Below, piece by piece: positions 49,173 to 57,049 of a DNA stretch of 64,000 nt. The stretch is from JAHDVS01 sp964370985 (lineage in GTDB: Bacteria; Actinomycetota; Thermoleophilia; Gaiellales; Gaiellaceae). The notes under the pieces were generated by a model. The model saw only the letters and a list, made by a program, of their open reading frames with translations. It was not told the origin of the DNA and did not search any database. The translations under genes were made by a program, and so were the position numbers. The stretch lies in contig CAYJLE010000005.1 of the NCBI GenBank assembly GCA_964370985.1, positions 1-64,000 on the forward strand, written 5' to 3'. Position 1 is the stretch's first letter, and each line of letters opens with the position of its first letter.

Positions 49173-49178
49173 TACGCT
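49173..49178 (+). promoter_or_regulatory. -10 box TACGCT for the 90-aa gene
   Basis: TACGCT eight bases before ATG 49187, back to back with GATAAT of the divergent gene. Confidence 0.45.
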
Positions 49179-49186
49179 GACGGGCG

Positions 49187-49459
49187 ATGAAAAGAGCGAC
49201 GCGGGGCCTCACCGCGACCGAGGACGCGTACGGCCAGATTCTCCTCGCCGCGTACGAGGGACGCGGCGGCCAGGAGATCACGGAACGTGACGACGGGCTC
49301 GTCTCCTGCAGGGATCCGGGCGACTGCGTCTGGCCGTTCCGCCGCCGGCCCGCCGTCGAGCGCCTCCTCGACGGAGCCGGGTGGCGGGTCGCCCGGCTCG
49401 TCGACGACGGCTCGCCCCGCTACGGCGCGGTGCTCGAGAAGGAGCGGGCAGCCCGGTGA
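49187..49459 (+). CDS. Short protein resembling an internally deleted methyltransferase
   Basis: 90 aa. The first half (TEDAYGQILLAAYEGRGGQE, ITERDDGLV) looks like the N-terminus of an actinobacterial class I methyltransferase family. The second half (GAGWRVARLVDDGSPRYGAV, LEKE) looks like its C-terminus. The whole SAM-binding Rossmann core between them is missing, yet the frame is open with its own promoter. It is therefore probably a deletion derivative or a domain-less relative; methyltransferase activity is not expected. It is GTGA-coupled to the lipoprotein gene. Confidence 0.55.
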   Translation: MKRATRGLTATEDAYGQILLAAYEGRGGQEITERDDGLVSCRDPGDCVWPFRRRPAVERLLDGAGWRVARLVDDGSPRYGAVLEKERAAR

Positions 49460-49728
49460 GGAGGGCGGCAGCAGCCGTCGCCGTCGCGGTCGCGCTCGTC
49501 GGTGGCGGGTGCGGCGGGCCCTCGCAGGAGGAGGTCGACGAGCTCGAGGCCAGGATCGCGCAGCTCGAGACCACGGTCGCCGAGCTCCAGGACGAGATCG
49601 CGACGCTGCGCCAGCTCGAGGCCGCCGTCGGCGAGATCACGGGCTTCCTCGACTCGCTCAGGGAGAAGATCCCCGATCTCGACAGCCTCGGAGAGCTTCT
49701 CGACGATCTCCGCTCGCTCGTGCCCTGA
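49456..49728 (+). CDS. Small coiled-coil lipoprotein
   Basis: 90 aa from GTG 49456, overlapping the previous stop as GTGA. Residues 1-20 are a lipoprotein signal peptide with lipobox VGGGC. Residues about 25-60 are a coiled coil (VDELEARIAQLETTVAELQD, EIATLRQLEAAVGEI). The tail is a short amphipathic helix (SLGELLDDLRSLV). It is probably an envelope-anchored spacer or partner protein of unknown function. A longer frame from 49381 is not supported. Confidence 0.7.
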   Translation: MRRAAAAVAVAVALVGGGCGGPSQEEVDELEARIAQLETTVAELQDEIATLRQLEAAVGEITGFLDSLREKIPDLDSLGELLDDLRSLVP

Positions 49729-49805
49729 CGCGCGACCCTGGAAGCACCCCTCGGGCGAGTGACTCTTCGGTCAGGCGCCACCGGGCATGCGCCGATGGGT
49801 AGCGC

Positions 49806-50102
49806 ATGAACGTCGACACGGAGAGCCGGGCGTCGCGGGAGCTCTTCACCCGGCGCGCGGTCAAGGACGGCCGAACGGTCGTCCACCTCCGCGCGCTGGA
49901 GAACTCCGGGGACTGCGTGATCGAGACCGACGTGTACCCGGTCACCGGCCTCGGGGTCGAGCCGCTGCCCCTCGGCCCGTTCGCCTTCGCCAGCATGGAC
50001 GAGGGTGTCACCTTCGTCGAAGAGGCGCTGCTCGCGCTCGAGTACCTGGGCTGCTCGATCCTCCAGGGAGGGTCCGGCGACCGCGACCCCGACCCGTCGT
50101 GA
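49806..50102 (+). CDS. Hypothetical protein (98 aa)
   Basis: Starts at ATG 49806. Sequence such as LFTRRAVKDGRTVVHLRALE, TDVYPVTGLGVEPLPLGPFA and EGVTFVEEALLALEYLGCSI suggests a small alpha/beta protein. No signal peptide and no recognised family. Third positions are GC-rich as in genuine genes here. It lies between two coiled-coil genes on the same strand. Confidence 0.6.
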   Translation: MNVDTESRASRELFTRRAVKDGRTVVHLRALENSGDCVIETDVYPVTGLGVEPLPLGPFAFASMDEGVTFVEEALLALEYLGCSILQGGSGDRDPDPS

Positions 50103-50148
50103 CGGGGCCGCGGCCGGCGGCGCCGGCGACGAGGTACGAGGCAACAGG

Positions 50149-51921
50149 ATGGGTCAGGTTGCACGCAGCAAGGGGCGATCCTCCGATCTCTACGGGCTGA
50201 GAGCCGAGCTCGCCGGCGTCGCCCCCGTGGAGGCCGAGCCGGAGACGGCGCCGCCCGAGCAGGAGCCGCCGTCCACGTTCGACCTCGAGCCGGAGCCCGC
50301 GGCCCCGCACGGAGATCTCGCGCTCGAAGTCGAGCGGCGCGCCCTCGAGCTCACCCGCCGGGAGGAAGCGCTGGCCACACGCGAGGCGGAGCTCGAGTCC
50401 GCCCGCCTCGCCCAGAGCGCCGCGGGCGAGGCGGAGGCGGAGGCGCGGGCAGCCGAGCTCGCGAGCGCCGGGGCCGCGCTCGCCGAGCGCACCGCCTCGC
50501 TCGCGACGCAGGCGGCCGAGCTCGAGCAGCGAGCCGGCGCACTCGCTGCTCGCGAACAAGACTGGAGCGAGCGCGACGCGGAGCTTGCCCGCCGCGAGCA
50601 GGCCCTCCTCGAGGAGCAGCGCTCGTTGGCCGAGCGCGAGGCCGGCCTGGTCGAGAGGGCGCAGGCTCTCGTCGAGCAGGAGCGGTTGGTGGGCGACGGC
50701 GAGGCCCTGCTGATCGAGCAGGAGCGGGGGCTCGCCGCACGCGAGCAGGCCTTCGTCGAGCAGGAGCAGCGGCTCGACGGGCGCGCCGCTGCCCTCGACG
50801 AGCGAGAAGCGGCGGCGGCGGCCCGGGAGGAAGCGCATGGGAGGCAGGCCGAGCGGGAGCTGGAGGCTGCCGCCGCCACCGCGGCCTCCGCGGCCGAGCG
50901 CGAGCGGGCAGCGGCGGCGCGGGGGCTGGAGCTCGACCGGCGCGAGGAGGAGCTCGAGGAACGGGTGCGTGCGGTCCGCGAGGACGACGAGGCGGTGATC
51001 AGGGCAGCGTCGGAAGTGGCGGCCAGGGGCGCCGAGCTCGACGACCGCGCCGAGGAGCTGGCCCGGGCCGCTCGCGATCGAGCGGCCGCCACCGACGAGC
51101 TCGACCGCCGCCAGGCCGTCCTCGCGGCCGCGGAGACCGCTCTCGAGGAGCGCGAGCGGGAGCTCGCGCGCAGGGAGGCGAGCGTCGCCGAGCAGGTCGC
51201 CCGGGCCGGGTCGTCGGGCAAGCGGGGCGACGAGCGTGCCGCTCGCGCTCGCGCCAAGGAGCTCGAGCGTCTCGAGCAGGGCCTACGCAAGGAGGAGACG
51301 CGGCTGGCGCGGCTCGCGTCGGAGCTGACCGCGCGCGACGAGGCGCTCGCGGTCCGGGTCGACACGATCCGCCGGGGCGAGGAGAGCGTGGAGGACAGCC
51401 GCCGGGGCCTGGCCGAGCGGGAGGCCGACGTGGCCCGCCGTGCTGCCGGCCTCGCGGAGGATGTGGCCGACCACGACCGTCGTGAGCAGGCGCTGAGCCG
51501 AGGCGACGAGGAGCTCGCGCGCAGGGAGGCGCTTCTCGCCGACCGGGAGCGCGCCCTGGCGGCGCAGGCTGACCGGCTGGCGGCGGAGCTCGACGCCCTC
51601 ACGGCGCGCCAGACCGAGCTCGACTCGCGCGTGCGCGGGCTCGACAGCAGAGCCCGGGAGCGCGCGGGCAACGAAGCGAACCCCCCGGGAAGCGACGACA
51701 CGCGGGAGAAGCTCGCCCAGCTCGAGCGATCGGTCGAGGAGCTCGAACGGCGGCTCGAGGCCGGCAGGGCCGAGGCGGAACAGCGGTTCGTCTCCGAACC
51801 CGCTCACCGCGCCGAGAAGCCGGACCGTCCGGACACGACGCGCCCCGCCGGCCCCGAGCGAGGCGGCGGCGAGAGCGACTGGTGGGCCCGCCAGCTCGGG
51901 AAGCGCAGGTCGCGGCGGTAG
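50149..51921 (+). CDS. Long coiled-coil protein (590 aa)
   Basis: After a 70-residue Pro/Glu-rich N-terminus (MGQVARSKGRSSDLYGLRAE) almost the whole protein is Ala/Arg/Glu/Leu coiled coil. Between residues about 145 and 235 the heptads are uninterrupted with Leu or Val first: LARREQA, LLEEQRS, LAEREAG, LVERAQA, LVEQERL, LIEQERG, LAAREQA. It ends in the basic tail WWARQLGKRRSRR. No membrane segment or signal. It may be a scaffold or filament-like cytoskeletal protein; function unknown. Start ATG 50149 is preceded by GGCAACAGG, a weak ribosome site. Confidence 0.75.
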   Translation: MGQVARSKGRSSDLYGLRAELAGVAPVEAEPETAPPEQEPPSTFDLEPEPAAPHGDLALEVERRALELTRREEALATREAELESARLAQSAAGEAEAEARAAELASAGAALAERTASLATQAAELEQRAGALAAREQDWSERDAELARREQALLEEQRSLAEREAGLVERAQALVEQERLVGDGEALLIEQERGLAAREQAFVEQEQRLDGRAAALDEREAAAAAREEAHGRQAERELEAAAATAASAAERERAAAARGLELDRREEELEERVRAVREDDEAVIRAASEVAARGAELDDRAEELARAARDRAAATDELDRRQAVLAAAETALEERERELARREASVAEQVARAGSSGKRGDERAARARAKELERLEQGLRKEETRLARLASELTARDEALAVRVDTIRRGEESVEDSRRGLAEREADVARRAAGLAEDVADHDRREQALSRGDEELARREALLADRERALAAQADRLAAELDALTARQTELDSRVRGLDSRARERAGNEANPPGSDDTREKLAQLERSVEELERRLEAGRAEAEQRFVSEPAHRAEKPDRPDTTRPAGPERGGGESDWWARQLGKRRSRR

Positions 51922-51960
51922 CACGCCGGCCGCCGCGTGCGCGAGAATCCCGGACACCGG

Positions 51961-51968
51961 AAAGGAGG
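51961..51968 (+). promoter_or_regulatory. Strong Shine-Dalgarno AAAGGAGG before an ACG codon
   Basis: AAAGGAGG ends five bases before ACG 51974, ideal spacing for translation initiation. No ATG, GTG or TTG lies in the matching frame between the previous gene and residue 65 of the protein, so this site fixes the start at ACG. Confidence 0.7.
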
Positions 51969-51973
51969 GGGAG

Positions 51974-53170
51974 ACGAGGACGCTGATCCGTGGCGCTGCG
52001 CTGCTTGCGGTCGCGCTCGCTCTCGGCGGCGCCGCCGGCGCGTCGGCGCCCGCACGCCCGACGGGGCTGACCGCGATCGCGGGGCCGGCAATCCAGCTGA
52101 CCTGGAGCGACAACGCGGGCAACGAGACGCGCTACGAGCTAGCGCACCGCCTGGTTCCCGGCGAGGTGTGGGTCGCGGTTCGCCTCGGTCGGAACGCGAC
52201 CTCGTGGACGCACGAAGGCCTGCCGATCGGCACGACCGTGGCCTACCGTGTCCGCGCCTGCAACCGGGCCGGCTGCTCGGCATGGACACGCCGGACCCGC
52301 GCCACCGCCACCGCCCCTCCGGATCTCGCCGGCGTCCCGACCGTCGGGGGCTGCCCCGTGTTTCCCGCCGACAACCCCTGGAACCGCGACGTCTCCGGCG
52401 ATCCGGTCGACCCCCGTTCGGACGTCTACATCGCCAGCATCTCTGCCGGCGGCAACCGCTTCCTCCACGCCGACTTCGGCTCGGACCCGACCTACGGGAT
52501 CCCCTACGTCGTCGTTCCCGGAAGCCAGCCCTTCGTCCCGATCCGGTTCGTCGAGTACGGCGACGAGAGCGATCCAGGCCCGTACCCGGTGCCGCCGGGC
52601 GCACCGGTCGAGGCGGGTGGCGACAGGCACGTCCTCGTCCTGCACAGCGGGGCCTGCAGGCTCTACGAGCTGTACCACGCCCGCTTCGAGGGACCCGGGT
52701 GGAGCGCCGGCTCCGGCGCAGTGTTCGATCTCTCGTCGAACCGGCTGCGCCCGGACACGTGGACGTCCGCGGACGCCGCCGGTCTGCCGATCCTCCCGGG
52801 CCTCGTGCGCTACGACGAGGTCACCGGGGGCGAGATCCGCCACGCTCTGCGGTTCACGGTCGAGAGCACGCAGCGGGCCTTCATCCACCCGGCCACCCAT
52901 TACGGCTCGAGCGACGACACCGACGACCCGCCGATGGGGCTCCGGCTCCGGCTGAAGGCGAGCTACGACATCTCCGGCTTCCGCGGCGAGGCCCGGGTCG
53001 TGCTGGAGGCGCTCAGGCGCTATGGCATGATCGTCGCCGACCAGGGGACGAGCTGGTTCATCAGCGGCGCGACCGACCCCCGCTGGGACGACGCCGACCT
53101 CGACCAGCTGAAGAGCGTGCCCGGCAGCGCGTTCGAGGTCGTGCAGACCGGGGAGACCCTCAAGCCGTGA
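51974..53170 (+). CDS. Secreted FN3-domain protein with ACG start codon
   Basis: 398 aa when begun at ACG 51974, which reads (M)RTLIRGAALLAVALALGGA, a clear signal peptide. Residues about 28-110 are a fibronectin type III domain (PTGLTAIAGPAIQLTWSDNA, RYELAHRLVPGEVWVAVRLG, YRVRACNRAGCSAW). Residues about 125-398 are a conserved secreted domain (GGCPVFPADNPWNRDVSGDP, HYGSSDDTDDPPMGLRLRLK, SWFISGATDPRWDDADLDQL) known from extracellular proteins but of unknown function. Conventional start rules would begin at GTG 52166, inside the FN3 domain. It precedes the L,D-transpeptidase gene. Confidence 0.75.
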   Translation, partial: TRTLIRGAALLAVALALGGAAGASAPARPTGLTAIAGPAIQLTWSDNAGNETRYELAHRLVPGEVWVAVRLGRNATSWTHEGLPIGTTVAYRVRACNRAGCSAWTRRTRATATAPPDLAGVPTVGGCPVFPADNPWNRDVSGDPVDPRSDVYIASISAGGNRFLHADFGSDPTYGIPYVVVPGSQPFVPIRFVEYGDESDPGPYPVPPGAPVEAGGDRHVLVLHSGACRLYELYHARFEGPGWSAGSGAVFDLSSNRLRPDTWTSADAAGLPILPGLVRYDEVTGGEIRHALRFTVESTQRAFIHPATHYGSSDDTDDPPMGLRLRLKASYDISGFRGEARVVLEALRRYGMIVADQGTSWFISGATDPRWDDADLDQLKSVPGSAFEVVQTGETLKP

Positions 53171-53199
53171 GCGCTCGCTGCCGATCCCTCGACCGGGTG

Positions 53200-54384
53200 A
53201 TGCGACGCCTCCTCGTCATCGTGGCCGCCGTCGCGGCGGCAGCGCTCGCAGCCGGCGCCATGGGCGGCACCGAGACGGACGTCACCGTCACGCTCTCGGT
53301 CTCCCGCTCGGCGGCGCCCCACGGTGCGACGATCGTCGCGACCGGCGCCGTCGAGCCTGCCGTCGCGGGCGAGGACATCGTGCTCGAGCTGCACGGCCCG
53401 GAGAGCTGGTCGCAGGTCGCCCGCGCCGTCACGGACGAGAGCGGCGGCTTCCGGATCGAGTTTCGCGCCGAGGCCGGCGGGACGCTCCTCGCCCGCGTGG
53501 TCACGGCCAACGTCACGAGCGAGTCCGTGGAGCTCGCCGTCCTGCCCAGGGTCAAGATCAGGACGAAGCCCGGTCTCGCGTTCGGGGGCGCGAAGCTGAC
53601 CGCTCACATCCGGCCCACCGACTACTCCGGGCCCGTCGAGATCCGCGTCACGCGGGGCGGCGAGGTTGTCGCCACCACCAGGGCTACCGCCCGGGGCGGC
53701 GTGCTGCGGGCCACGGTGCCGACTCCCGGCACCGGGCGCTTCGCCGTCACGATCTGGCTCTCGGCCGCAGCCGGGGTCTCGGCTCACTCGGTCACGACGC
53801 GGGTGAGCGCCCAGGGTCGCGTGCTCCAGGCCGGCTCGACCGGCCCGGACGTGCGGGGCCTGATCCGGCGCCTCACGCAGCTTCGCTTCCACGTCCCCGC
53901 ACCATCCTCGACGTTCAGCGGGGAGCTGACCGACTCCGTGATCGCGTTCCAGAAGGCCTACGGCCTACCGCGGACCGGGGTCGTCGGCCCCGAGACCTGG
54001 CGCAAGCTCACGAACGCGCACCCGCTCGAGCCGCGCTACGCGCGACCGGCCGACCACATCGAGATCGACAAGACCCGCCAGATCCTCCTCGAGGTCCGCG
54101 GCGGAGAGGTCGTGGCGGTGCTCCCGGTCTCCTCGGGCGCGACGGGAAACACGCCGGAGGGCCGCCACGCCGTTCGCTGGAAGGCGCTCGCCACGACCAC
54201 ATGGCTCGGGCCGGGGATCCTCTACCGGACGATGACGTTCTACGGCAACAGCTTCGCGATCCACGGCTGGCCGTCCGTGCCGGCCTACCCCGCGAGCCAC
54301 GGGTGCGTGCGGATCCCGATCTGGACCGCGGACTGGCTCTACAACCGCACGCCGGTCGGCGAGACGGTCTACGTGTACGGGTAG
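53200..54384 (+). CDS. L,D-transpeptidase (YkuD) with peptidoglycan-binding domain
   Basis: 394 aa. Signal peptide MRRLLVIVAAVAAAALAAGA; residues about 25-205 are two Ig-like beta domains; residues about 210-275 are a peptidoglycan-binding domain (RVLQAGSTGPDVRGLIRRLT, FQKAYGLPRTGVVGPETW); residues about 280-394 are the YkuD domain with catalytic Cys in HGWPSVPAYPASHGCVRIPI. It makes 3-3 cross-links in peptidoglycan outside the membrane. ATG 53200 fits the signal peptide; GTG 53167, overlapping the previous stop, would add 11 residues. Confidence 0.92.
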   Translation: MRRLLVIVAAVAAAALAAGAMGGTETDVTVTLSVSRSAAPHGATIVATGAVEPAVAGEDIVLELHGPESWSQVARAVTDESGGFRIEFRAEAGGTLLARVVTANVTSESVELAVLPRVKIRTKPGLAFGGAKLTAHIRPTDYSGPVEIRVTRGGEVVATTRATARGGVLRATVPTPGTGRFAVTIWLSAAAGVSAHSVTTRVSAQGRVLQAGSTGPDVRGLIRRLTQLRFHVPAPSSTFSGELTDSVIAFQKAYGLPRTGVVGPETWRKLTNAHPLEPRYARPADHIEIDKTRQILLEVRGGEVVAVLPVSSGATGNTPEGRHAVRWKALATTTWLGPGILYRTMTFYGNSFAIHGWPSVPAYPASHGCVRIPIWTADWLYNRTPVGETVYVYG

Positions 54385-54387
54385 GCT
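54382..54387 (+). promoter_or_regulatory. Candidate -10 TAGGCT for dtd
   Basis: TAGGCT, which includes the transpeptidase stop codon, lies eight bases before ATG 54396 and fits the leaderless pattern of this genome. Confidence 0.35.
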
Positions 54388-54395
54388 GGCGCCGC

Positions 54396-54833
54396 ATGCG
54401 AGCGGTCGTCCAGCGGGTGCGCGCCGCCCGCGTCCTCACGGGCGGGCGCGTCGCCGGCGAGATCGGCGAGGGCCTCTGCGTGTTGCTCGGGATCGCCGCG
54501 GAGGACGGGGAGGGCGATGCGCGCACCCTCGCCCGGCGCGTCGCGCGGCTACGCGTGTTCGAGAACGACGCCGGGAAGCTCGACCGCAGCGTGCTCGACG
54601 CGGGTGGCTCCGTGCTCTGCGTCAGCCAGTTCACCCTGATCGCGGACACGTCCCGGGGCAACCGGCCGAGCTTTTCCGCCGCCGCCGGCCCGGAGCGCGC
54701 CGAGCTCGTCTACGAGGCTTTCTGCGCCGCGCTGCGCGACCAGGGGGCTCCGACCGAGACCGGCGTGTTCGGCGCCAGGATGCTCGTCGAGATCGAGAAC
54801 GACGGCCCGGTCACGATCCTGCTCGAGGCCTGA
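54396..54833 (+). CDS. dtd: D-aminoacyl-tRNA deacylase
   Basis: 145-aa DTD that removes D-amino acids from tRNA. Start MRAVVQRVRAARVLTGGRVA is the family N-terminus; VLCVSQFTLIAD holds the catalytic SQFTL motif, RGNRPSFSAAAGPERAELVY is conserved, and NDGPVTILLEA carries the Gly-cisPro motif needed to reject L-substrates. Full length and intact. It begins 12 bases after the L,D-transpeptidase gene. Confidence 0.94.
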   Translation: MRAVVQRVRAARVLTGGRVAGEIGEGLCVLLGIAAEDGEGDARTLARRVARLRVFENDAGKLDRSVLDAGGSVLCVSQFTLIADTSRGNRPSFSAAAGPERAELVYEAFCAALRDQGAPTETGVFGARMLVEIENDGPVTILLEA

Positions 54834-54946
54834 CGGCCTCTGCTCCGCTCCCCCACGAGCGGACGCTCACGGGCCGCTGCGGAGGATCCATGACCCCGCA
54901 CGCGACATGCGGCACGAGCGACCGCATCCCGGGCCCGGCCGGCTGC

Positions 54947-54952
54947 TATCCT
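54947..54952 (+). promoter_or_regulatory. -10 box TATCCT of the rimP-nusA-infB operon
   Basis: TATCCT about 110 nt before rimP, giving a leader of roughly 105 nt that contains the hairpin at 54982-55006. Confidence 0.4.
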
Positions 54953-54981
54953 GCAGACGCCACCACACGATCGAGCACGTC

Positions 54982-55006
54982 GAAGTGGGCGCTCTGCGCC
55001 CGCTTC
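54982..55006 (+). promoter_or_regulatory. Leader hairpin upstream of rimP
   Basis: GAAGTGGGCG and CGCCCGCTTC pair at 9 of 10 positions around the loop CTCTG. A similar GTGGGC/GCCC hairpin precedes rimP in many actinobacteria, so this is probably a conserved leader structure, perhaps an attenuator or NusA/IF2 feedback site. It is followed by GTAGGGGAAAAAC. Confidence 0.5.
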
Positions 55007-55062
55007 TCGTGTAGGGGAAAAACAGCCGCCAGAGACGACGACACACGGGGTAGCGCGACACG

Positions 55063-55512
55063 GTGACGACGATGCAGATCCACGACAGGGAACGCGAGCT
55101 TCAGAGCGAGATCGAGGAGCTGGTCGGCGCGGGCGCGCCGGACGTCGAGCTGCTCGCCGTCGAGCTCCTCGCGGCCGAGCGGTTCTGCGTGTACATCGAC
55201 CATCCCGACGGTGTCGACCACGCGCTCTGCCAGCGCGTGACCGACCTGCTTCGCGGCTACCTGGGCCGGTACGCGGTCGAGGTGTCGTCGCCGGGGACCG
55301 AGCGACCGCTGCGTAAGCCCGCCCATTTCGAGGCAGCGGTCGGCAAGCGGATCGCGGTGCGCACCGCGCACGAGCTCGACGGCCGGCGACGGTTTCGCGG
55401 CGAGCTTGTCGCCGCGGGCGACGAGACGGTGTCCCTGCAGCTCGACGCGGGCACCCTGGAGCTCCCGTACGAGGCCATCGTGCGGGCCAACCTGATCGAC
55501 GAGGGACGGTAG
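55063..55512 (+). CDS. rimP: Ribosome maturation factor RimP
   Basis: 149 aa. Two-domain RimP with APDVELLAVELLAAERFCVY, IDHPDGVDHALCQRVTDLLR and the highly conserved VEVSSPGTERPLRKPAHFEA; the C-terminal SH3-like domain ends YEAIVRANLIDEGR. It assists 30S subunit assembly. First gene of the rimP-to-pnp operon. Start GTG 55063, with ATG 55072 possible. Confidence 0.93.
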   Translation: MTTMQIHDRERELQSEIEELVGAGAPDVELLAVELLAAERFCVYIDHPDGVDHALCQRVTDLLRGYLGRYAVEVSSPGTERPLRKPAHFEAAVGKRIAVRTAHELDGRRRFRGELVAAGDETVSLQLDAGTLELPYEAIVRANLIDEGR

Positions 55513-55514
55513 AC

Positions 55515-56801
55515 GTGAGCAGGGAGATCCTCGAGGCGGTCAGGGCGATCGAGAGGGAGAAAGGCATCGAGGCGGAGACGCTGATCGAGGCCCTCGAGGA
55601 CGCCCTCCTTGCCGCCTACAAGAAGACGCCGGGCGCGTCCCGGCACGCCCAGGTCTCGCTCGACCACGCGAGCGGCGATTTCCGCGTGTACGCGATCGAG
55701 CTGCCCGCCGCCCTCGAGGAGCGTCTCCTCGACGAGGCGCGCGAGCGCGCGATCCAGACGCTCGAGGACGCCGAGGCGGAGACCGGCGAGAAGTCGCACA
55801 CGCTCGTGTCCGACTCGGACCTCGACATCGACTGGGCCGACGTCCCCGAGGAGCAGGTCGCGCGCCGGGACGTCACGCCGGAGAACTTCGGGCGCATCGC
55901 GGCGCAGACCGCCAAGCAGGTGATCCTCCAGCGGATCCGCGAGGCCGAGCGCGCGATGATGTACGAGGAGTACGTCGACCGCGTCGGCGAGGTCGTCACG
56001 GGGATCGTGCAGCAGGCCGGTGACCGCAACAACGTGCTCGTCGACCTCGGCAAGGTCGAGGCGCTGCTGCCGCGCTCCGAGCAGGTCGACGGCGAGCGCT
56101 ACGAGCAGGGCAGCCGGATCAAGGCCGTCATCACCGAGGTTCGCTCCGGCACGAAAGGGCCGCAGGTGATCCTCTCCCGTCGCGACTCGGAGCTGATCCG
56201 AACCCTGTTCGAGCTCGAGGTCCCCGAGGTCGCGGACGGGCTCGTCGAGATCCGCGGTGTCGCGCGCGAGCCCGGCTACCGCTCGAAGATCGCGGTGCAG
56301 TCGCACGCCCAGGGGGTCGACCCCGTCGGCGCGTGCGTCGGGCCGCGAGGCTCACGCGTGCGGATGGTCGTATCCGAGCTGCGCGGCGAGAAGATCGACA
56401 TCATTCCGTGGAACTCCGAGCCCGCACGGTTCATCGCCAAGGCGTTGTCGCCAGCGCGGGTGCGCGAGGTGCTGATCGACGACGAGGGCAAGGAAGCCAC
56501 GGTGCTCGTGCCCGACGACCAGCTGTCGCTCGCGATCGGCAAGGAGGGCATGAACGCCCGGCTCGCCGCCCGGCTGACCGGCTGGCGCGTCGACATCCAG
56601 TCCGAGACGCAGTACGCGGCCGCCGAGGCGGAGGCCGCGTACGCGGGCGGAAGCGAGGGGGAGGAGCACACCGGGCGCTGCTCGGCGGTGCTCTCGACCG
56701 GGAAGCGCTGCCCGAACGCGTCACTGCCGGGCTCGCGGTTCTGCGGGATCCCCGCCCACCGGGAGCTCGCCGCGCAGGAGGGCGAGGCGGCGGTTGCCTG
56801 A
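55515..56801 (+). CDS. nusA: Transcription termination/antitermination factor NusA with C-terminal Cys-rich tail
   Basis: 428 aa. N-terminal RNAP-binding domain (REILEAVRAIEREKGIEAET, DALLAAYKKTPGA), S1 domain (VGEVVTGIVQQAGDRNNVLV) and two KH domains (QGVDPVGACVGPRGSRVRMV, LSLAIGKEGMNARLAARLTG). After residue 385 there is an unusual tail with CSAVLSTGKRCPNASLPGSR then FCGIPAH, a Cys-x9-Cys-x10-Cys-x4-His pattern that could bind zinc. NusA controls pausing, termination and antitermination. Confidence 0.95.
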   Translation: MSREILEAVRAIEREKGIEAETLIEALEDALLAAYKKTPGASRHAQVSLDHASGDFRVYAIELPAALEERLLDEARERAIQTLEDAEAETGEKSHTLVSDSDLDIDWADVPEEQVARRDVTPENFGRIAAQTAKQVILQRIREAERAMMYEEYVDRVGEVVTGIVQQAGDRNNVLVDLGKVEALLPRSEQVDGERYEQGSRIKAVITEVRSGTKGPQVILSRRDSELIRTLFELEVPEVADGLVEIRGVAREPGYRSKIAVQSHAQGVDPVGACVGPRGSRVRMVVSELRGEKIDIIPWNSEPARFIAKALSPARVREVLIDDEGKEATVLVPDDQLSLAIGKEGMNARLAARLTGWRVDIQSETQYAAAEAEAAYAGGSEGEEHTGRCSAVLSTGKRCPNASLPGSRFCGIPAHRELAAQEGEAAVA

Positions 56802-56803
56802 GC

Positions 56804-57040
56804 GTGGCTCCCGTCAGGACGTGCATCGGTTGCCGGCGCCGGGCGCCGAAGGCGGAGCTCGCGCGCTTCGTCGCCCGCCGGGGAACGCTTGCGCTCGACC
56901 GGGCCGGCCGGATGCCGGGCCGCGGCGCTTACACGTGCCCGAACGCGGCGTGCTTCGAGCGGGCCGTCGGGCGACGAGCGTTCGCACGCACGCTCCGGCA
57001 GGACGTCGAGATCCCGCCCGGGCTCTCGCCGGAGGGCTAA
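56804..57040 (+). CDS. ylxR: YlxR family RNA-binding protein
   Basis: 78 aa from GTG 56804. The DUF448/YlxR signature is intact: VRTCIGCRRRAPKAELARFV, DRAGRMPGRGAYTCPNAACF and RRAFARTLRQ. It is a small nucleoid- or RNA-associated protein always found between nusA and infB. The longer frame from 56333 runs through nusA and is not real. Confidence 0.92.
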   Translation: MAPVRTCIGCRRRAPKAELARFVARRGTLALDRAGRMPGRGAYTCPNAACFERAVGRRAFARTLRQDVEIPPGLSPEG

Positions 57041-57043
57041 GCT
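57038..57043 (+). promoter_or_regulatory. -10-like TAAGCT six bases before infB
   Basis: TAAGCT includes the ylxR stop codon and lies six bases before ATG 57050, matching the leaderless spacing at prfB and smpB. It could be an internal promoter for infB. Confidence 0.35.
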
Positions 57044-57049
57044 GAGCTG

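Noticed and set aside
51937..53199. N-terminal 421 codons of the long frame ending in the L,D-transpeptidase
   Set aside because: Arg-rich noise opposite frame of the FN3 protein; the transpeptidase begins with its signal peptide at 53200.
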